Assembly (NCBI GenBank): GCA_016717005.1
Contig: JADJUF010000001.1
Span: 1,240,001 to 1,304,000 of the forward strand
DNA: 64,000 nt
Direction: 5' to 3'
From: Myxococcales bacterium
GTDB taxonomy: Bacteria; Myxococcota_A; Polyangia; Haliangiales; Haliangiaceae
A program made the position numbers and the translations under genes. The stretch's first letter is position 1, and each line of letters begins with the position of its first letter. A model generated the notes under the pieces. It worked only from the letters and a program-made list of their open reading frames with translations, was not told where the DNA came from and did no database searches. Shown here in pieces: positions 23,416 to 33,030 of the stretch.

Positions 23416-24039
23416 TCACTCCTTCGGCATGTCGATCATCGTGCGCGCGGCCTCGTCCTCGACGAACGCCCCGCCCTGCCACGCCCAGCGCTCGACCTGC
23501 AGCTTCGACGGACAGCAGGCGCCGTCCTCGGGCCCCGACATCATGCGCTCGACCACGACCGCGCCGCCCTCGACCTTGATGTCGTAGAGGCCGCCGTCGC
23601 CGCGATCGCCGCCGGGGAGGTGCCCGATCACCACCGGCTGGCCGTCCCGCAGGCCGTAGGCGTCGACGCCGTCGAACTGGCCGGTGCCGCCGCCGTTGTA
23701 GACCGAGACGATCAGCGCCTCCTCGACGCCGTCGCCGGTGACGTCGCCGAACACCGGCGGCTGGACGGTGAAGTAGCCGCGCTCGACGAACGCGTCGGGG
23801 TCGGTGGGCTGGTAGTCACCGGCGACCTCGTTGCCGTCCTCGTCGAACGCGAACGCGGCCTCGCCGTTGACGACGGTGAACGAGCCCTCGCCGACCTCGT
23901 AGGTCCGGTTGGCCCAGTCGATGGCGCGCAGGCCGGCGGGGGCCGTGGCGCCGCCGGTGTTGGCGACCGCGGTCGACCGAGCGCCGCCGCCGCAGGCGGC
24001 CAGCGTGAGGAGCGTGGAGCTGATGAGCGCGAGCTTCAT
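23416..24039 (-). CDS. lipoprotein with an FG-GAP/calcium-loop-like segment
   Basis: 207 residues. A lipobox (LTLAACG, Cys16) and a short linker are followed by a beta-rich domain. Its VFGDVTGDGVEEALIVSVY resembles the DxDGDGxxD loops of integrin-type FG-GAP/VCBS repeats, as in proteins that sense or bind calcium. CCPSK near 170 supplies two adjacent cysteines. No specific family. The stop is followed 12 bp later by the 180-bp element. Confidence 0.75.
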   Translation of the reverse strand: MKLALISSTLLTLAACGGGARSTAVANTGGATAPAGLRAIDWANRTYEVGEGSFTVVNGEAAFAFDEDGNEVAGDYQPTDPDAFVERGYFTVQPPVFGDVTGDGVEEALIVSVYNGGGTGQFDGVDAYGLRDGQPVVIGHLPGGDRGDGGLYDIKVEGGAVVVERMMSGPEDGACCPSKLQVERWAWQGGAFVEDEAARTMIDMPKE

Positions 24040-24092
24040 GGGCGCGGATGTAACGCACCGGTCCGGCGCCGTCATCCGCGAAACCACCGTGG

Positions 24093-24098
24093 TAGCGT
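24093..24098 (+). promoter_or_regulatory. -10 box TAGCGT of the PDZ lipoprotein operon
   Basis: TAGCGT ends 10 nt before ATG 24109. No Shine-Dalgarno. Confidence 0.4.
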
Positions 24099-24108
24099 CG
24101 CGGCGGTC

Positions 24109-25260
24109 ATGCGCGCGTCGTCGATCCTGGCCTGGACCTGCGTCGCGGCCGTCGTCGGCTGCGGCCGCGGGCGCGGCGGGCCGCACGGCCTGCTCGACGC
24201 GATCCCGCTCGAGGCCACCGCGGTGGTGCAGCTCGATCCGGCGGCGCTGCGCGACACCTGGATCGAGACGGTCGCGGTGGCGCTCGCGACCCGGGCCGAG
24301 GTGCCGCCGTGCGTCGTGACCCGGGCCCGCACCGCGACCCGGGTCGTGGTCGCGTGGGCCGACATGCTGCCCGACGACGGCTTCCTGGTGGCCCTGACCG
24401 GCGGCGCCGTCGCGCCCTGCCCCGAGCTCACCACCCGCGGCGGGATCGCGACCTGGTCGCGCGACCTCGCGCCCCGGGCCGACGGCGACGACGGCTACTT
24501 CGCCGACCGATCGCGACGCGCGCGCTTCACCCGCCTGGCGGCGGCGCCGGTGCGCGGCCTCGCCGACCACGAGCTGTCGGCCGGGATCGTCGCGCGGGCC
24601 GACGTCACGATCGACGGCCGCGACGGCGTCGACGCGCGCGCGACCGTGCGCTTCGACGCGGCCAGCGCCGCCGACGGCGCCCGGGCCCGGCTCGATCGCT
24701 GGCGCGCCAACGTCGACCGCGATCGCCTCGGCGGGGCCGCGGCCGCGGTCCAGGCGCTGGCGGTCGACGGTCCGGTGGCCGGCACGCCCAACCTCGAGCT
24801 GACGCTGCGGATGCCGGGCCCGCCCGGGGCCGAGGCGGCGGCGCTGCTCGCGGCGGCGGTCGTGGCCGGCTCGTACCTCGACGAGCGCATGCCGTGCCCG
24901 GCCGACACCGCGATGGCGCCGTGGGCGATCGTCTGCACCAGCGGCGAGGTGCGGGTGCCCGCCGCGGCGCGCGATCGCATGCTGGCGGTCGACGGCCCCG
25001 GCGCGCTGCTCACGCTGCGCCGGGTCGGCAGCAACGCCCAGCGCGTGGTCGTGCGCGCGGTCGAGCCGACGTCGCCGCTGCGCGCGCTGGGGCTGGCGGC
25101 CGACGACGTCGTCCTCGACGTCGACGGGGTCACCGCGACGCCGGCGTCGATCGAGGCCGCGCTGGCGGCGGCCGCGACCCGCCCGGTCGACAGCACCGCG
25201 ACCGTGCGCATCATGCGCGGCGGCCGGCGGCTGACCTTGCGCTACCGGATCACCCCGTGA
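24109..25260 (+). CDS. PDZ-domain lipoprotein
   Basis: 383 residues. A lipobox (AAVVGC, Cys18) is followed by about 280 residues of unrecognised domain, with a Cys pair (PPCVVTRA, APCPEL) and two more cysteines (MPCPAD, VCTSGE). The C-terminus is PDZ-like (about 305-383): GLAADDVVLDVDGVTATPAS is the hallmark ligand-groove/GD turn. This may be a periplasmic scaffold or protease-adaptor. It is the first of a coupled pair; the next gene starts at GTG 25257 within its stop (GTGA). Confidence 0.72.
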   Translation: MRASSILAWTCVAAVVGCGRGRGGPHGLLDAIPLEATAVVQLDPAALRDTWIETVAVALATRAEVPPCVVTRARTATRVVVAWADMLPDDGFLVALTGGAVAPCPELTTRGGIATWSRDLAPRADGDDGYFADRSRRARFTRLAAAPVRGLADHELSAGIVARADVTIDGRDGVDARATVRFDAASAADGARARLDRWRANVDRDRLGGAAAAVQALAVDGPVAGTPNLELTLRMPGPPGAEAAALLAAAVVAGSYLDERMPCPADTAMAPWAIVCTSGEVRVPAAARDRMLAVDGPGALLTLRRVGSNAQRVVVRAVEPTSPLRALGLAADDVVLDVDGVTATPASIEAALAAAATRPVDSTATVRIMRGGRRLTLRYRITP

Positions 25261-26522
25261 GCGCGCGCCCGCTCATCGCGCTCACGGCGATCGTCGCCGC
25301 GGCGCTCGCGCCCGCGTGCGCAGGCGATCGCGGCCCGGCCGCGGCCATCGACGCCGCGCCGGCCGCCGAGGCCGCGCCGCCTGCGGTCATCGCGCCGCCG
25401 CCGATCGCGGTCGCGCCGCCGCCGATCGCGTCCGCGCCGCCCGCGCCGGCCCCGCCGCCCGGCCACGACTTCTTGCCCGACGCCCGGGCGCTGCAGGCGC
25501 TGGCGCTGTGCCAGGGCGACACCGCCGCGGCGCTGCCGCCGGGCGTGCGCGCGCGCCACTGCGCGCGGGTCGCCGCGATCCAGGAGCGCTACCGCGCGCG
25601 CTGGCTGACGCCGGCCCGGGCGTTCCTGGCGACGATCGTCCCGGCCGACGTCCCGACCACCGTGGTCTACCCGTTCGCCGGCGGCGATCTCGCGACCGCG
25701 CTGACGGTGTTCCCGGCCGCGACCGAGCTGACGACCTTGTCGCTCGAGCCGGCCGGCGATCCGCGCACGATCGCGACCCTGACGCCGGCGCAGCGGGCCC
25801 GGGCGCTGGCGGTGATCGCCGACGAGCTGCGGTTCCTCTACGTCGCCAACTTCTCGAACACGCGCAACCTGATCGACGCGATGCGCGGCGGCGAGCTGCC
25901 GACCCAGCTCGCGTTCTCGCTGTCGGCGCTGGCGCTGCACGACTGCGAGCTGGTGTGGGTGCGCTACTTCCGGCTCGCGCCCGACGGCGCGATCGCGTAC
26001 CTCACCGACGCCGACGTCGCCGCGGCGCCACCAGCCACGGCCGGCGCGCGCGACCGCCGCAACCGCGCGTTCGGCGACGTCGAGCTGGGCTTCCGCCGCG
26101 CCGGCGACCCGACCGTGCGGGTGTACCGCCACCTCCAGGCCAACCTCGACGACGCCCACCTCGGCGCCGACGGCCGGGTCCTCGCCCACCTCGCGGCCAA
26201 GGGCCACGTCGCGGCGATGACCAAGGCCGCGGCCTACCTGCTCGGCTGGGACACCTTCGCGCGGGTCCGCGCGTGGCTGATCGCCGACGCGGTGTGGATG
26301 GTGTCCGACGCCAGCGGCCTGCCGCCGCAGCGCGCCGCGGCGGCGGGGCTGGGCCAGGAGGTCTGGGGCCAGTTCGTCGGAGCGCACATGCACGCGCCCC
26401 GGGCCAGCGATCGCGCGTGGCGCGCGCTGTTCGCGGCCTCACCGACGCGCGCGCTGCCGATCCCGTTCGGGTACCGCGACCGCCGCGGCCACGCGCACCT
26501 GATCGTCACCCGGCGGCCGTGA
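25257..26522 (+). CDS. exported protein of unknown function, coupled to the PDZ lipoprotein
   Basis: 421 residues. The signal peptide ends near APACAG (possible lipobox AC), followed by a Pro/Ala linker (to about 70). An alpha-helical domain follows, with DELRFLYVANFSNTRNLIDA, LHDCELVWVRYFRL and VYRHLQANLDDAHL. There is no recognised family and no obvious catalytic motif. The 4-bp GTGA overlap implies translational coupling to the preceding PDZ lipoprotein, so they likely act together in the periplasm. The AAA-TPR regulator gene follows after 31 bp with its own promoter. Confidence 0.7.
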   Translation: MSARPLIALTAIVAAALAPACAGDRGPAAAIDAAPAAEAAPPAVIAPPPIAVAPPPIASAPPAPAPPPGHDFLPDARALQALALCQGDTAAALPPGVRARHCARVAAIQERYRARWLTPARAFLATIVPADVPTTVVYPFAGGDLATALTVFPAATELTTLSLEPAGDPRTIATLTPAQRARALAVIADELRFLYVANFSNTRNLIDAMRGGELPTQLAFSLSALALHDCELVWVRYFRLAPDGAIAYLTDADVAAAPPATAGARDRRNRAFGDVELGFRRAGDPTVRVYRHLQANLDDAHLGADGRVLAHLAAKGHVAAMTKAAAYLLGWDTFARVRAWLIADAVWMVSDASGLPPQRAAAAGLGQEVWGQFVGAHMHAPRASDRAWRALFAASPTRALPIPFGYRDRRGHAHLIVTRRP

Positions 26523-26547
26523 CCGCGCCGGCCAGCGCGGCTACGAT
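26519..26547 (+). promoter_or_regulatory. promoter of the AAA-TPR regulator (GTGACC-N17-TACGAT)
   Basis: GTGACC at 26519-26524, a 17-nt spacer, TACGAT at 26542-26547, and 6 nt to the GTG start at 26554. The -35 overlaps the previous gene's stop codon. Confidence 0.5.
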
Positions 26548-26553
26548 CGCGCG

Positions 26554-29500
26554 GTGACCGAACGCGCCGGCCGCCGTCGCACCGTGCCGCCCCCGGCCGG
26601 GCCGCCGTTCCCGCGCGCGGTCGCGACCTGGGTCGGTCGCTCCGACGAACTGGCCCGGGCGGTGGCGCTGCTCGACCGCGACACGCTGCACCTGTTCTAC
26701 GGCGTCGGCGGCGTCGGCAAGAGCGAGCTGGTCTACAAGCTGGTCGAGGAGGCGCAGCGCACGACGCGCTGGACCGACGCCGCCGCGGTCGTGCTGGCGG
26801 CGCGGCCCGGGGCCAGCGGCGCCCACCTCGCGGCCGCGCTCAAGTCGCAGCTCGGCGCCCGCCGCCGCCGGATCGCGTTCGCCGCCACCGGCGCGTCGGC
26901 CGACGACGATCTGACCGACATCGCGAGCGCGCTCGAGGCCCACCCGACGCTGGTGTTCCTCGACGATCTCCACCACCTGCCCGCGGCCGACACCGCCGAG
27001 CTGCTCGGGTTCCTGTCGCGGCACGTGCGCGCGAGCCGGATCCTGGTGGCGTCGCGGGTCGAGCTGGCGCTGCCGGCCGACACGCCACCGCCGGTCGTGC
27101 ACCGGCTGGGCCCGCTCGACGCCACCGCCACCGCGACGCTGGTGCGCGAGCTCGCGGTGCGCCTGGGCGTGCCGCCGCCCGACGTCGACGTGGTGTTCGC
27201 GCGCTCGGGCGGCAGCCCGTTCTTCGTCCTGCGCGAGGTCGCCGGCGACGCCGCCGCGGACGGCGGCCTCGACGACACCGTCCGCGCGCTGGCGCCCGAC
27301 GCGCGCGCGCTCTTGCTGGCGCTGGCCACCAGCCGCGGCCGGCTGTCGACCGGCGACGCCCAGGCCCTGGCCGGCGGCCCGCCCGATCCCGACGGCGGCC
27401 CCGGCGCCAGCGCCGAGCGCGTGCGCGAGCTCGGCCGACACCTGCTGGTCGACGTCAGCCGCGGCACCGCGCTGGTCCACGACCTCGTGCGCGACGCGGT
27501 CCTGCGGGTCGCGACCCGCCGCGAGCGCGCGGCCTCGCACCGCCAGCTGGCCGAGCTGCACCTGGCCCACGCCGGCGACGGCGTGCGCGCGACGACGCCC
27601 GCCGACGCCGCGTACCTGGTCGAGGCGATCCACCACCTGACCGCGGCCGGCGACGTCGACGACGCCTGGGATCGGTGCGAGGGCCACTACCGGATCATCG
27701 CCGCCGCCGGGCTCGATCACCTGCTGATCGACAGCCTGCGGACCCTGGCCGGCGCCGTCGACGACGCCCGCGACGGCATCGGCATCATGCTGGCGCGCAT
27801 CCTGGTGCGGCGGTCGCTGATCGCCGAGGCCGCGGACGTGCTGGCCGGCATCAGCGCCGCGGCCCGCGGCTCGCTGCGCGGGCTGCGCCTGGCCGGCGAG
27901 GTCGCGCAGCGCCGCGGGCGGCTGACCGAGGCCGAGGCGCTGTTCCGCCAGGCCCGCGCCTGCGCCGCGACCCCGGCCGAGCGCTTCGGCGTCGCGCTCG
28001 AGCTGGCCGACATCGCCGGGCTGCGCGGCCACGGCGACGCCGCGCGCGAGGTGCTGTCGACCGCGCTCGCTGACCACCCCCAGGCGTCGCCGCGCGAGCG
28101 CGCGCGCTGGGGCTGGTCGATGGCGGTGTCGTACCTGATCCCCGAGGGGTTCGCCGCGTCGATCGAGTGCGTGCGCGCGGCCAAGGCCGCGATCGGCGGC
28201 GCCGGCCTCGACGATCTCGAGGTCATGCTGGTCATGCTCGAGGTGCTGGCCCGGGCCGAGTGCGACGATCTGCCGACCGCGCGCGCGCTGCTCGATCGCG
28301 TGACCCGGGCCGCCGCGGTCGGCGCGCTGCGCGAGCACGTCGGCGCGCTCTACGCCGGGGTCGTGGCCCAGGCCGCCGGCGAGCTGAGCGTGGCCCGGGG
28401 CCAGCTCGAGCGCGCGTTCGCGTACCTGTTCGATCACGGCGATCAGGTGCTGGCCTCGATCGCGGGCTACTACATGGCGCGGGTGTTCCTGGCCCAGGGC
28501 GACGTCACGGCCGCGATCGAGATGAGCGGGCGCATGAGCCGCCTCGCGCAGGCCGCGGAGCTCGACTCGCTCGGCGCCCACGGGCGCACCACGGCCGCCG
28601 AGGCGCTGCTGGTCGCCGGCAAGGCCACCGAGGCCCGGGCCCTGGCCGAGGCCGCGTTCGCCGCGGGCTACGCCGGCGCCCAGACCCGGCGCATGGCCCA
28701 GGCGGTGCTGGCGCGGCTGGCCGCGCTCGACGGCGATCTCGGCGGCGCCCGCCGTCTCCTCGACGCGATCGCGGCCGATCTGGACGCGCGCCCGACCGAT
28801 CTCGAGACCGGCGCCGCCCGGGCCGCGCTCGAGCTCGACCGCGCCAGCGTCGAGCTGCACGGCGGCGACGCCCGCGCCGCGCTGGCCGCGGCCGGCCGCG
28901 CGCTCGAGCACTACCGCAAGAGCGGGCGCCACGGCCAGTACGCCCGGGCGCTGGTGGCGCGGGCCGCGGCCCTGATCGCCACCTCCGATCCGGCCGGCCT
29001 GCTCGAGGCCGAGGGCCTGACGACCGAGGCGATGGGCCTCGCGACCACCCACGGCCACGGCCGGGTGCTGGCGCGGTGCGCGCTCCTGCGCGGCGCGCTG
29101 CGCACGCGCGGCGGCGACGCGGTCGGCGGTCGCGCCGAGCTCCTGGCCGCGGTCCACGCCGGCGTCGCGTCGCTCGAGCACGGCGAGGGCCGCGCGGTCC
29201 GGGTCGCGCTGGGCGAGGCGCCGCCGACGCCGGGGCAGCGCGCGCTCCTGGCCGCGCTCGGGCTCGCGCCCGGCGCCACCTACCGCGTGGTCGGCAAGAC
29301 CGGCACCCGGGTCGTCGACGACGCCGAGCTCGATCGCGTGCGCACCGGCCACGCGTTCGTGATCGAGCCCGTGCGCGCGGTGATCTCGTGCAACCACGCC
29401 GGCGCGGTCGCGATCGATCGCGGCCGACCGCTGGCGTGCGAGCTGTTCGCGGCCCTGGTCGAGGCCCACGGCGCCGTGATCTCGGCCGAGCAGCTGTTCC

Positions 29501-29697
29501 TCGGCGTCTGGGGCGGCCGCGAGTACCACCCGCTGCGCCACCGCAACACCGTCTACGTCGCGGTCAAGCGCCTGCGCCAGACCCTCAAGGGCCTGATCGC
29601 CGACGAGCGCGAGATCATCGAGACCGCGGCCGGCGGCTGGCGCCTGGCCGACGGCGTCGACGCGGTGGTCGTGCGCCCGGTCGACGACGCGCCGTGA
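26554..29697 (+). CDS. STAND-type AAA ATPase with TPR-like helices and C-terminal winged helix
   Basis: 1047 residues. An N-terminal AAA/NB-ARC-like ATPase has Walker A GVGGVGKSEL near 49 and Walker B LVFLDDLHHLP near 132. A long alpha-solenoid of TPR-like helices follows (about 380-900; for example GRLTEAEALFRQARACA). The C-terminus is an OmpR-type winged helix (about 940-1035): LACELFAALVEAHGAVISAE, NTVYVAVKRLRQTLKGLI and IETAAGGWRLAD. This is a MalT/AfsR-like signal-integrating transcription factor, but with the DNA-binding domain at the C-terminus. Ligand and targets are unknown. GTG 26554 is set by the promoter. The ATP- and DNA-binding parts look intact. Confidence 0.83.
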   Translation: MTERAGRRRTVPPPAGPPFPRAVATWVGRSDELARAVALLDRDTLHLFYGVGGVGKSELVYKLVEEAQRTTRWTDAAAVVLAARPGASGAHLAAALKSQLGARRRRIAFAATGASADDDLTDIASALEAHPTLVFLDDLHHLPAADTAELLGFLSRHVRASRILVASRVELALPADTPPPVVHRLGPLDATATATLVRELAVRLGVPPPDVDVVFARSGGSPFFVLREVAGDAAADGGLDDTVRALAPDARALLLALATSRGRLSTGDAQALAGGPPDPDGGPGASAERVRELGRHLLVDVSRGTALVHDLVRDAVLRVATRRERAASHRQLAELHLAHAGDGVRATTPADAAYLVEAIHHLTAAGDVDDAWDRCEGHYRIIAAAGLDHLLIDSLRTLAGAVDDARDGIGIMLARILVRRSLIAEAADVLAGISAAARGSLRGLRLAGEVAQRRGRLTEAEALFRQARACAATPAERFGVALELADIAGLRGHGDAAREVLSTALADHPQASPRERARWGWSMAVSYLIPEGFAASIECVRAAKAAIGGAGLDDLEVMLVMLEVLARAECDDLPTARALLDRVTRAAAVGALREHVGALYAGVVAQAAGELSVARGQLERAFAYLFDHGDQVLASIAGYYMARVFLAQGDVTAAIEMSGRMSRLAQAAELDSLGAHGRTTAAEALLVAGKATEARALAEAAFAAGYAGAQTRRMAQAVLARLAALDGDLGGARRLLDAIAADLDARPTDLETGAARAALELDRASVELHGGDARAALAAAGRALEHYRKSGRHGQYARALVARAAALIATSDPAGLLEAEGLTTEAMGLATTHGHGRVLARCALLRGALRTRGGDAVGGRAELLAAVHAGVASLEHGEGRAVRVALGEAPPTPGQRALLAALGLAPGATYRVVGKTGTRVVDDAELDRVRTGHAFVIEPVRAVISCNHAGAVAIDRGRPLACELFAALVEAHGAVISAEQLFLGVWGGREYHPLRHRNTVYVAVKRLRQTLKGLIADEREIIETAAGGWRLADGVDAVVVRPVDDAP

Positions 29698-29701
29698 CGG
29701 C

Positions 29702-29730
29702 TTGACCCCTCGGGCGGCCGTCGGCATCGT
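29702..29730 (+). promoter_or_regulatory. promoter of the SDR gene (TTGACC-N17-CATCGT)
   Basis: TTGACC at 29702-29707, a 17-nt spacer, CATCGT at 29725-29730, and 6 nt to ATG 29737. The -10 has CA instead of TA, otherwise the same spacing as the leaderless promoters elsewhere. Confidence 0.45.
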
Positions 29731-29736
29731 GCCGGC

Positions 29737-30507
<771 letters not shown>

Positions 30508-30561
30508 CGCGCGGCGCGGCTCAGCGCGGCCGCCACCGCTGCAGCGCGGGGTGGCGGCGAA

Positions 30562-30582
30562 GGGGGGGGGGGCGGGGGGGGG
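30562..30582 (+). repeat. poly-G tracts (G11 C G9)
   Basis: Two homopolymer runs in the 172-bp gap between the SDR gene and the glycosyltransferase locus. They could be a real slippage-prone site or an assembly artefact. Confidence 0.8.
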
Positions 30583-30679
30583 CCACGCGACCGCGCCGAC
30601 GTAGCCAGCACCGTGCCCCAGCGCACGCGACACTCCCGCTGGACTTCCGCGACCTTGACGCTCGCGGCCGGGCCGTGGG

Positions 30680-31939
30680 ATGCACGGGGCCGTGAACGTC
30701 AAGCTGATGCGCCGCATCGACGGCCTGGTCGGCAACCTGCTCTGCACGGCGCTGGCCGCGGGCAAGGAGCTGTCGCGCCCGTTCGCCGGGCCGCCCGGGC
30801 CGGTGCGCAACATCGTCGTGATGAAGTTCTTCGGGATGGGCTCGATCGTGGTGGCCAGCCCGGCGCTGGCGGCGCTGCGCGATCAGTTCCCGGGCGCGCG
30901 CCTCCACTTCGTCACGTTCAAGGGCAACCGCGACGTCCTCGACATCCTGGCGCTGACCGACGTCAACCACTACATCGACCCGTCGACGCCGGCCAGCTTC
31001 ACCCGCTCGACCCTGGCGGTGGTCCGAGCCCTGCGCGCGGCCCGGTGCGAGCTCGCGGTCGACCTCGAGTTCTTCGCCAAGTTCCCGCTGACCCTGGCCA
31101 GCCTCGCCGGGATCCCGCGCAAGGCCGGGTTCTACCTGCAGTCCGAGGCGTGGCGGCGGTCGCTGCTCGACGTCACCGGCATCTACAACCACTACTTCCA
31201 CACCAAGGACATCTTCCTGTCCTTGCCGTACCAGCTCGCCACCGGCGATCCGTACTTCTTGCGGTTCGGCGAGTGGACCGCGCGCTACCACTACCCGCGC
31301 CGGCTGCCGTCCGAGGTCGAGCGCGCGGCCCTGCGCAAGAAGCTGGGCGCGCGCATCGCGGTCGGCGACGAGCTGGTGGTCATCAACGCCAACACCTCGC
31401 CCGATCTCGCGCCCGAGGCCCGCAAGTGGCCCGAGGACCGCTACGCCGAGCTGGCCGATCGGATCGTGGCCGAGCGGCCCCGGGCCCGGTGCCTGTTCAT
31501 CGGCGCCCCCAGCGAGCGCGCGTACGTCGAGCGGGTCGTGGCCCAGGTCAAGACCCCGCGCGTGGTGGCCATCGCCGGCGACCTGTCGCTGCGCGAGCTG
31601 GTGACGCTGTTCGCCGAGGCCGCGCTGGTGGTGTCCAACGACAGCGGCCCGATGCACCTGGCGTGTCTGGTCGACGCGCCGATCGTCGGGCTGTTCTTCG
31701 CCGACTCGCCGGTCCTGTTCGCGCCGATCGGGACCCGGGTCCGGTCGGTGGTGCCGCCGCTGTACTCGATCCCGCTGTTCACCGTGTACAACGGCAAAGA
31801 CATCTCGGTCGGACGGCCGTCGTCGGAGATCACCAACACCGCGGCCTGCACGGTGGCGGTCGACGACGTGATGACCCAGGTGGGTGAGGTCCTCGGGGTC
31901 GCGCTGCCGGCGCCGGCCCGCGCCCGGCTGGTGCCGTGA
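30680..31939 (+). CDS. family 9 glycosyltransferase (heptosyltransferase-like)
   Basis: 419 residues of GT9. An N-terminal VVMKFFGMGSIVVASPAL matches the GDIL-type motif of ADP-heptose:LPS heptosyltransferases. In the C-terminal Rossmann domain are FIGAPSERAYVERVV and the donor-site motif VVSNDSGPMHLACLVDAPIV near 318. It should add a heptose-type sugar to the lipid-A core on the inner leaflet. It heads a tightly coupled run with the GmhA-HldC fusion and gmhB, which make ADP-heptose. The start could also be GTG 30692; neither has a ribosome-binding site. Confidence 0.88.
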   Translation: MHGAVNVKLMRRIDGLVGNLLCTALAAGKELSRPFAGPPGPVRNIVVMKFFGMGSIVVASPALAALRDQFPGARLHFVTFKGNRDVLDILALTDVNHYIDPSTPASFTRSTLAVVRALRAARCELAVDLEFFAKFPLTLASLAGIPRKAGFYLQSEAWRRSLLDVTGIYNHYFHTKDIFLSLPYQLATGDPYFLRFGEWTARYHYPRRLPSEVERAALRKKLGARIAVGDELVVINANTSPDLAPEARKWPEDRYAELADRIVAERPRARCLFIGAPSERAYVERVVAQVKTPRVVAIAGDLSLRELVTLFAEAALVVSNDSGPMHLACLVDAPIVGLFFADSPVLFAPIGTRVRSVVPPLYSIPLFTVYNGKDISVGRPSSEITNTAACTVAVDDVMTQVGEVLGVALPAPARARLVP

Positions 31940-33030
31940 CCGACCTCGTCGCCACCGCCCGGGCCGCGCTCGCCGATGGCGTGCGGGTGCGCCATGAGCT
32001 GATCGCCACCGAGCTGCCGGCGATCGTCGCCGCCGGCGAGCTGATCGCCGCGACCCTGGCCGCCGGCGGCAAGGTGCTCCTGTGCGGCAACGGCGGCTCG
32101 GCCGCCGACGCCCAGCACATCGCGGCCGAGCTGGTCGGGCGGTTCGTCGTCGAGCGACGCGCGCTGCCGGCGATCGCGCTGACCACCGACACCTCGGCGC
32201 TCACCGCCATCGGCAACGACTACGGCTATGACGTGGTGTTCAGCCGCCAGGTCGAGGCCCTCGGTCGGCCCGGCGACCTGCTGATCGCGATCACCACCAG
32301 CGGCGGCTCCCGGAACGTGGTCGCGGCGGTGGCCGCGGCCCGGGCCGCCGGCATGCAGGTCGTCGGGCTCACCGGCGCCCGCGGCCGAGACTTCATCGCC
32401 ACCTGCGACGCCGGCGTCGCGGTGCCGTCGGGCGAGACCGCGCGCATCCAGGAGTGCCACATCGCGATCGGCCACGTCTGGTGCGAGCTGGTCGACACCG
32501 ACCACGGCGGCGCGCGCGTCCCAGCCAGCGGCGACGGCCGGGTGACCGCGTCGGCCAAGGAGTACGGCCTGGCCGAGCTGATCGAGTTCCGGGCCCGGTG
32601 CCGGCAGAGCAAGCGCGCCGTGGCGTGGACCAACGGCGTGTTCGACGTGCTCCACGTCGGGCACCTGCAGTCGCTGCGGGCCGCCCGCGGCTTCGCCGAC
32701 GTGCTGATCGTCGGGGTCAACAGCGACGCCTCGGTCCGCGGCAACAAGGGCCCGAGCCGGCCGATCTTCCCCGCGGCCGAGCGGGTCGAGCTGCTGGCCG
32801 CGCTCGAGTGCGTCGACGCGATCACCGTGTTCGACGCGGCCACGCCGGTCGACGTGCTGACGGCGGTGCGCCCCGACGTCCACGTCAAGGGCGCCGACTA
32901 CGCGCCGCCCGACGGCAAGCCCATCCCCGAGGCGGAGCTGGTGCGCAGCTGGGGCGGGCGGGTCGAGTTCGTGCCGCTGGTGCCCGGGCGCTCGTCGACC
33001 GACACCCTGGCCCGGCTCCTGGCCGAGTGA
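31936..33030 (+). CDS. gmhA-hldC: GmhA-HldC fusion: sedoheptulose-7-P isomerase plus heptose-1-P nucleotidyltransferase
   Basis: 364 residues with two complete enzymes. Residues 1-190 are a SIS-domain GmhA: VLLCGNGGSAADAQHIAAEL, AIALTTDTSALTAIGNDYGY and ITTSGGSRNVV. Residues about 215-364 are an RfaE2/HldC-type nucleotidyltransferase: TNGVFDVLHVGHLQSL, VNSDASVRGNKG and VPGRSSTDTL. Together they catalyse the first and last steps from sedoheptulose-7-P to ADP-heptose. HldC is usually fused to HldA (as HldE) or free, so fusion to GmhA is uncommon. The kinase is encoded separately at 35807. The GTG start overlaps the upstream stop (GTGA), as does the next gene. Confidence 0.93.
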   Translation: MTDLVATARAALADGVRVRHELIATELPAIVAAGELIAATLAAGGKVLLCGNGGSAADAQHIAAELVGRFVVERRALPAIALTTDTSALTAIGNDYGYDVVFSRQVEALGRPGDLLIAITTSGGSRNVVAAVAAARAAGMQVVGLTGARGRDFIATCDAGVAVPSGETARIQECHIAIGHVWCELVDTDHGGARVPASGDGRVTASAKEYGLAELIEFRARCRQSKRAVAWTNGVFDVLHVGHLQSLRAARGFADVLIVGVNSDASVRGNKGPSRPIFPAAERVELLAALECVDAITVFDAATPVDVLTAVRPDVHVKGADYAPPDGKPIPEAELVRSWGGRVEFVPLVPGRSSTDTLARLLAE

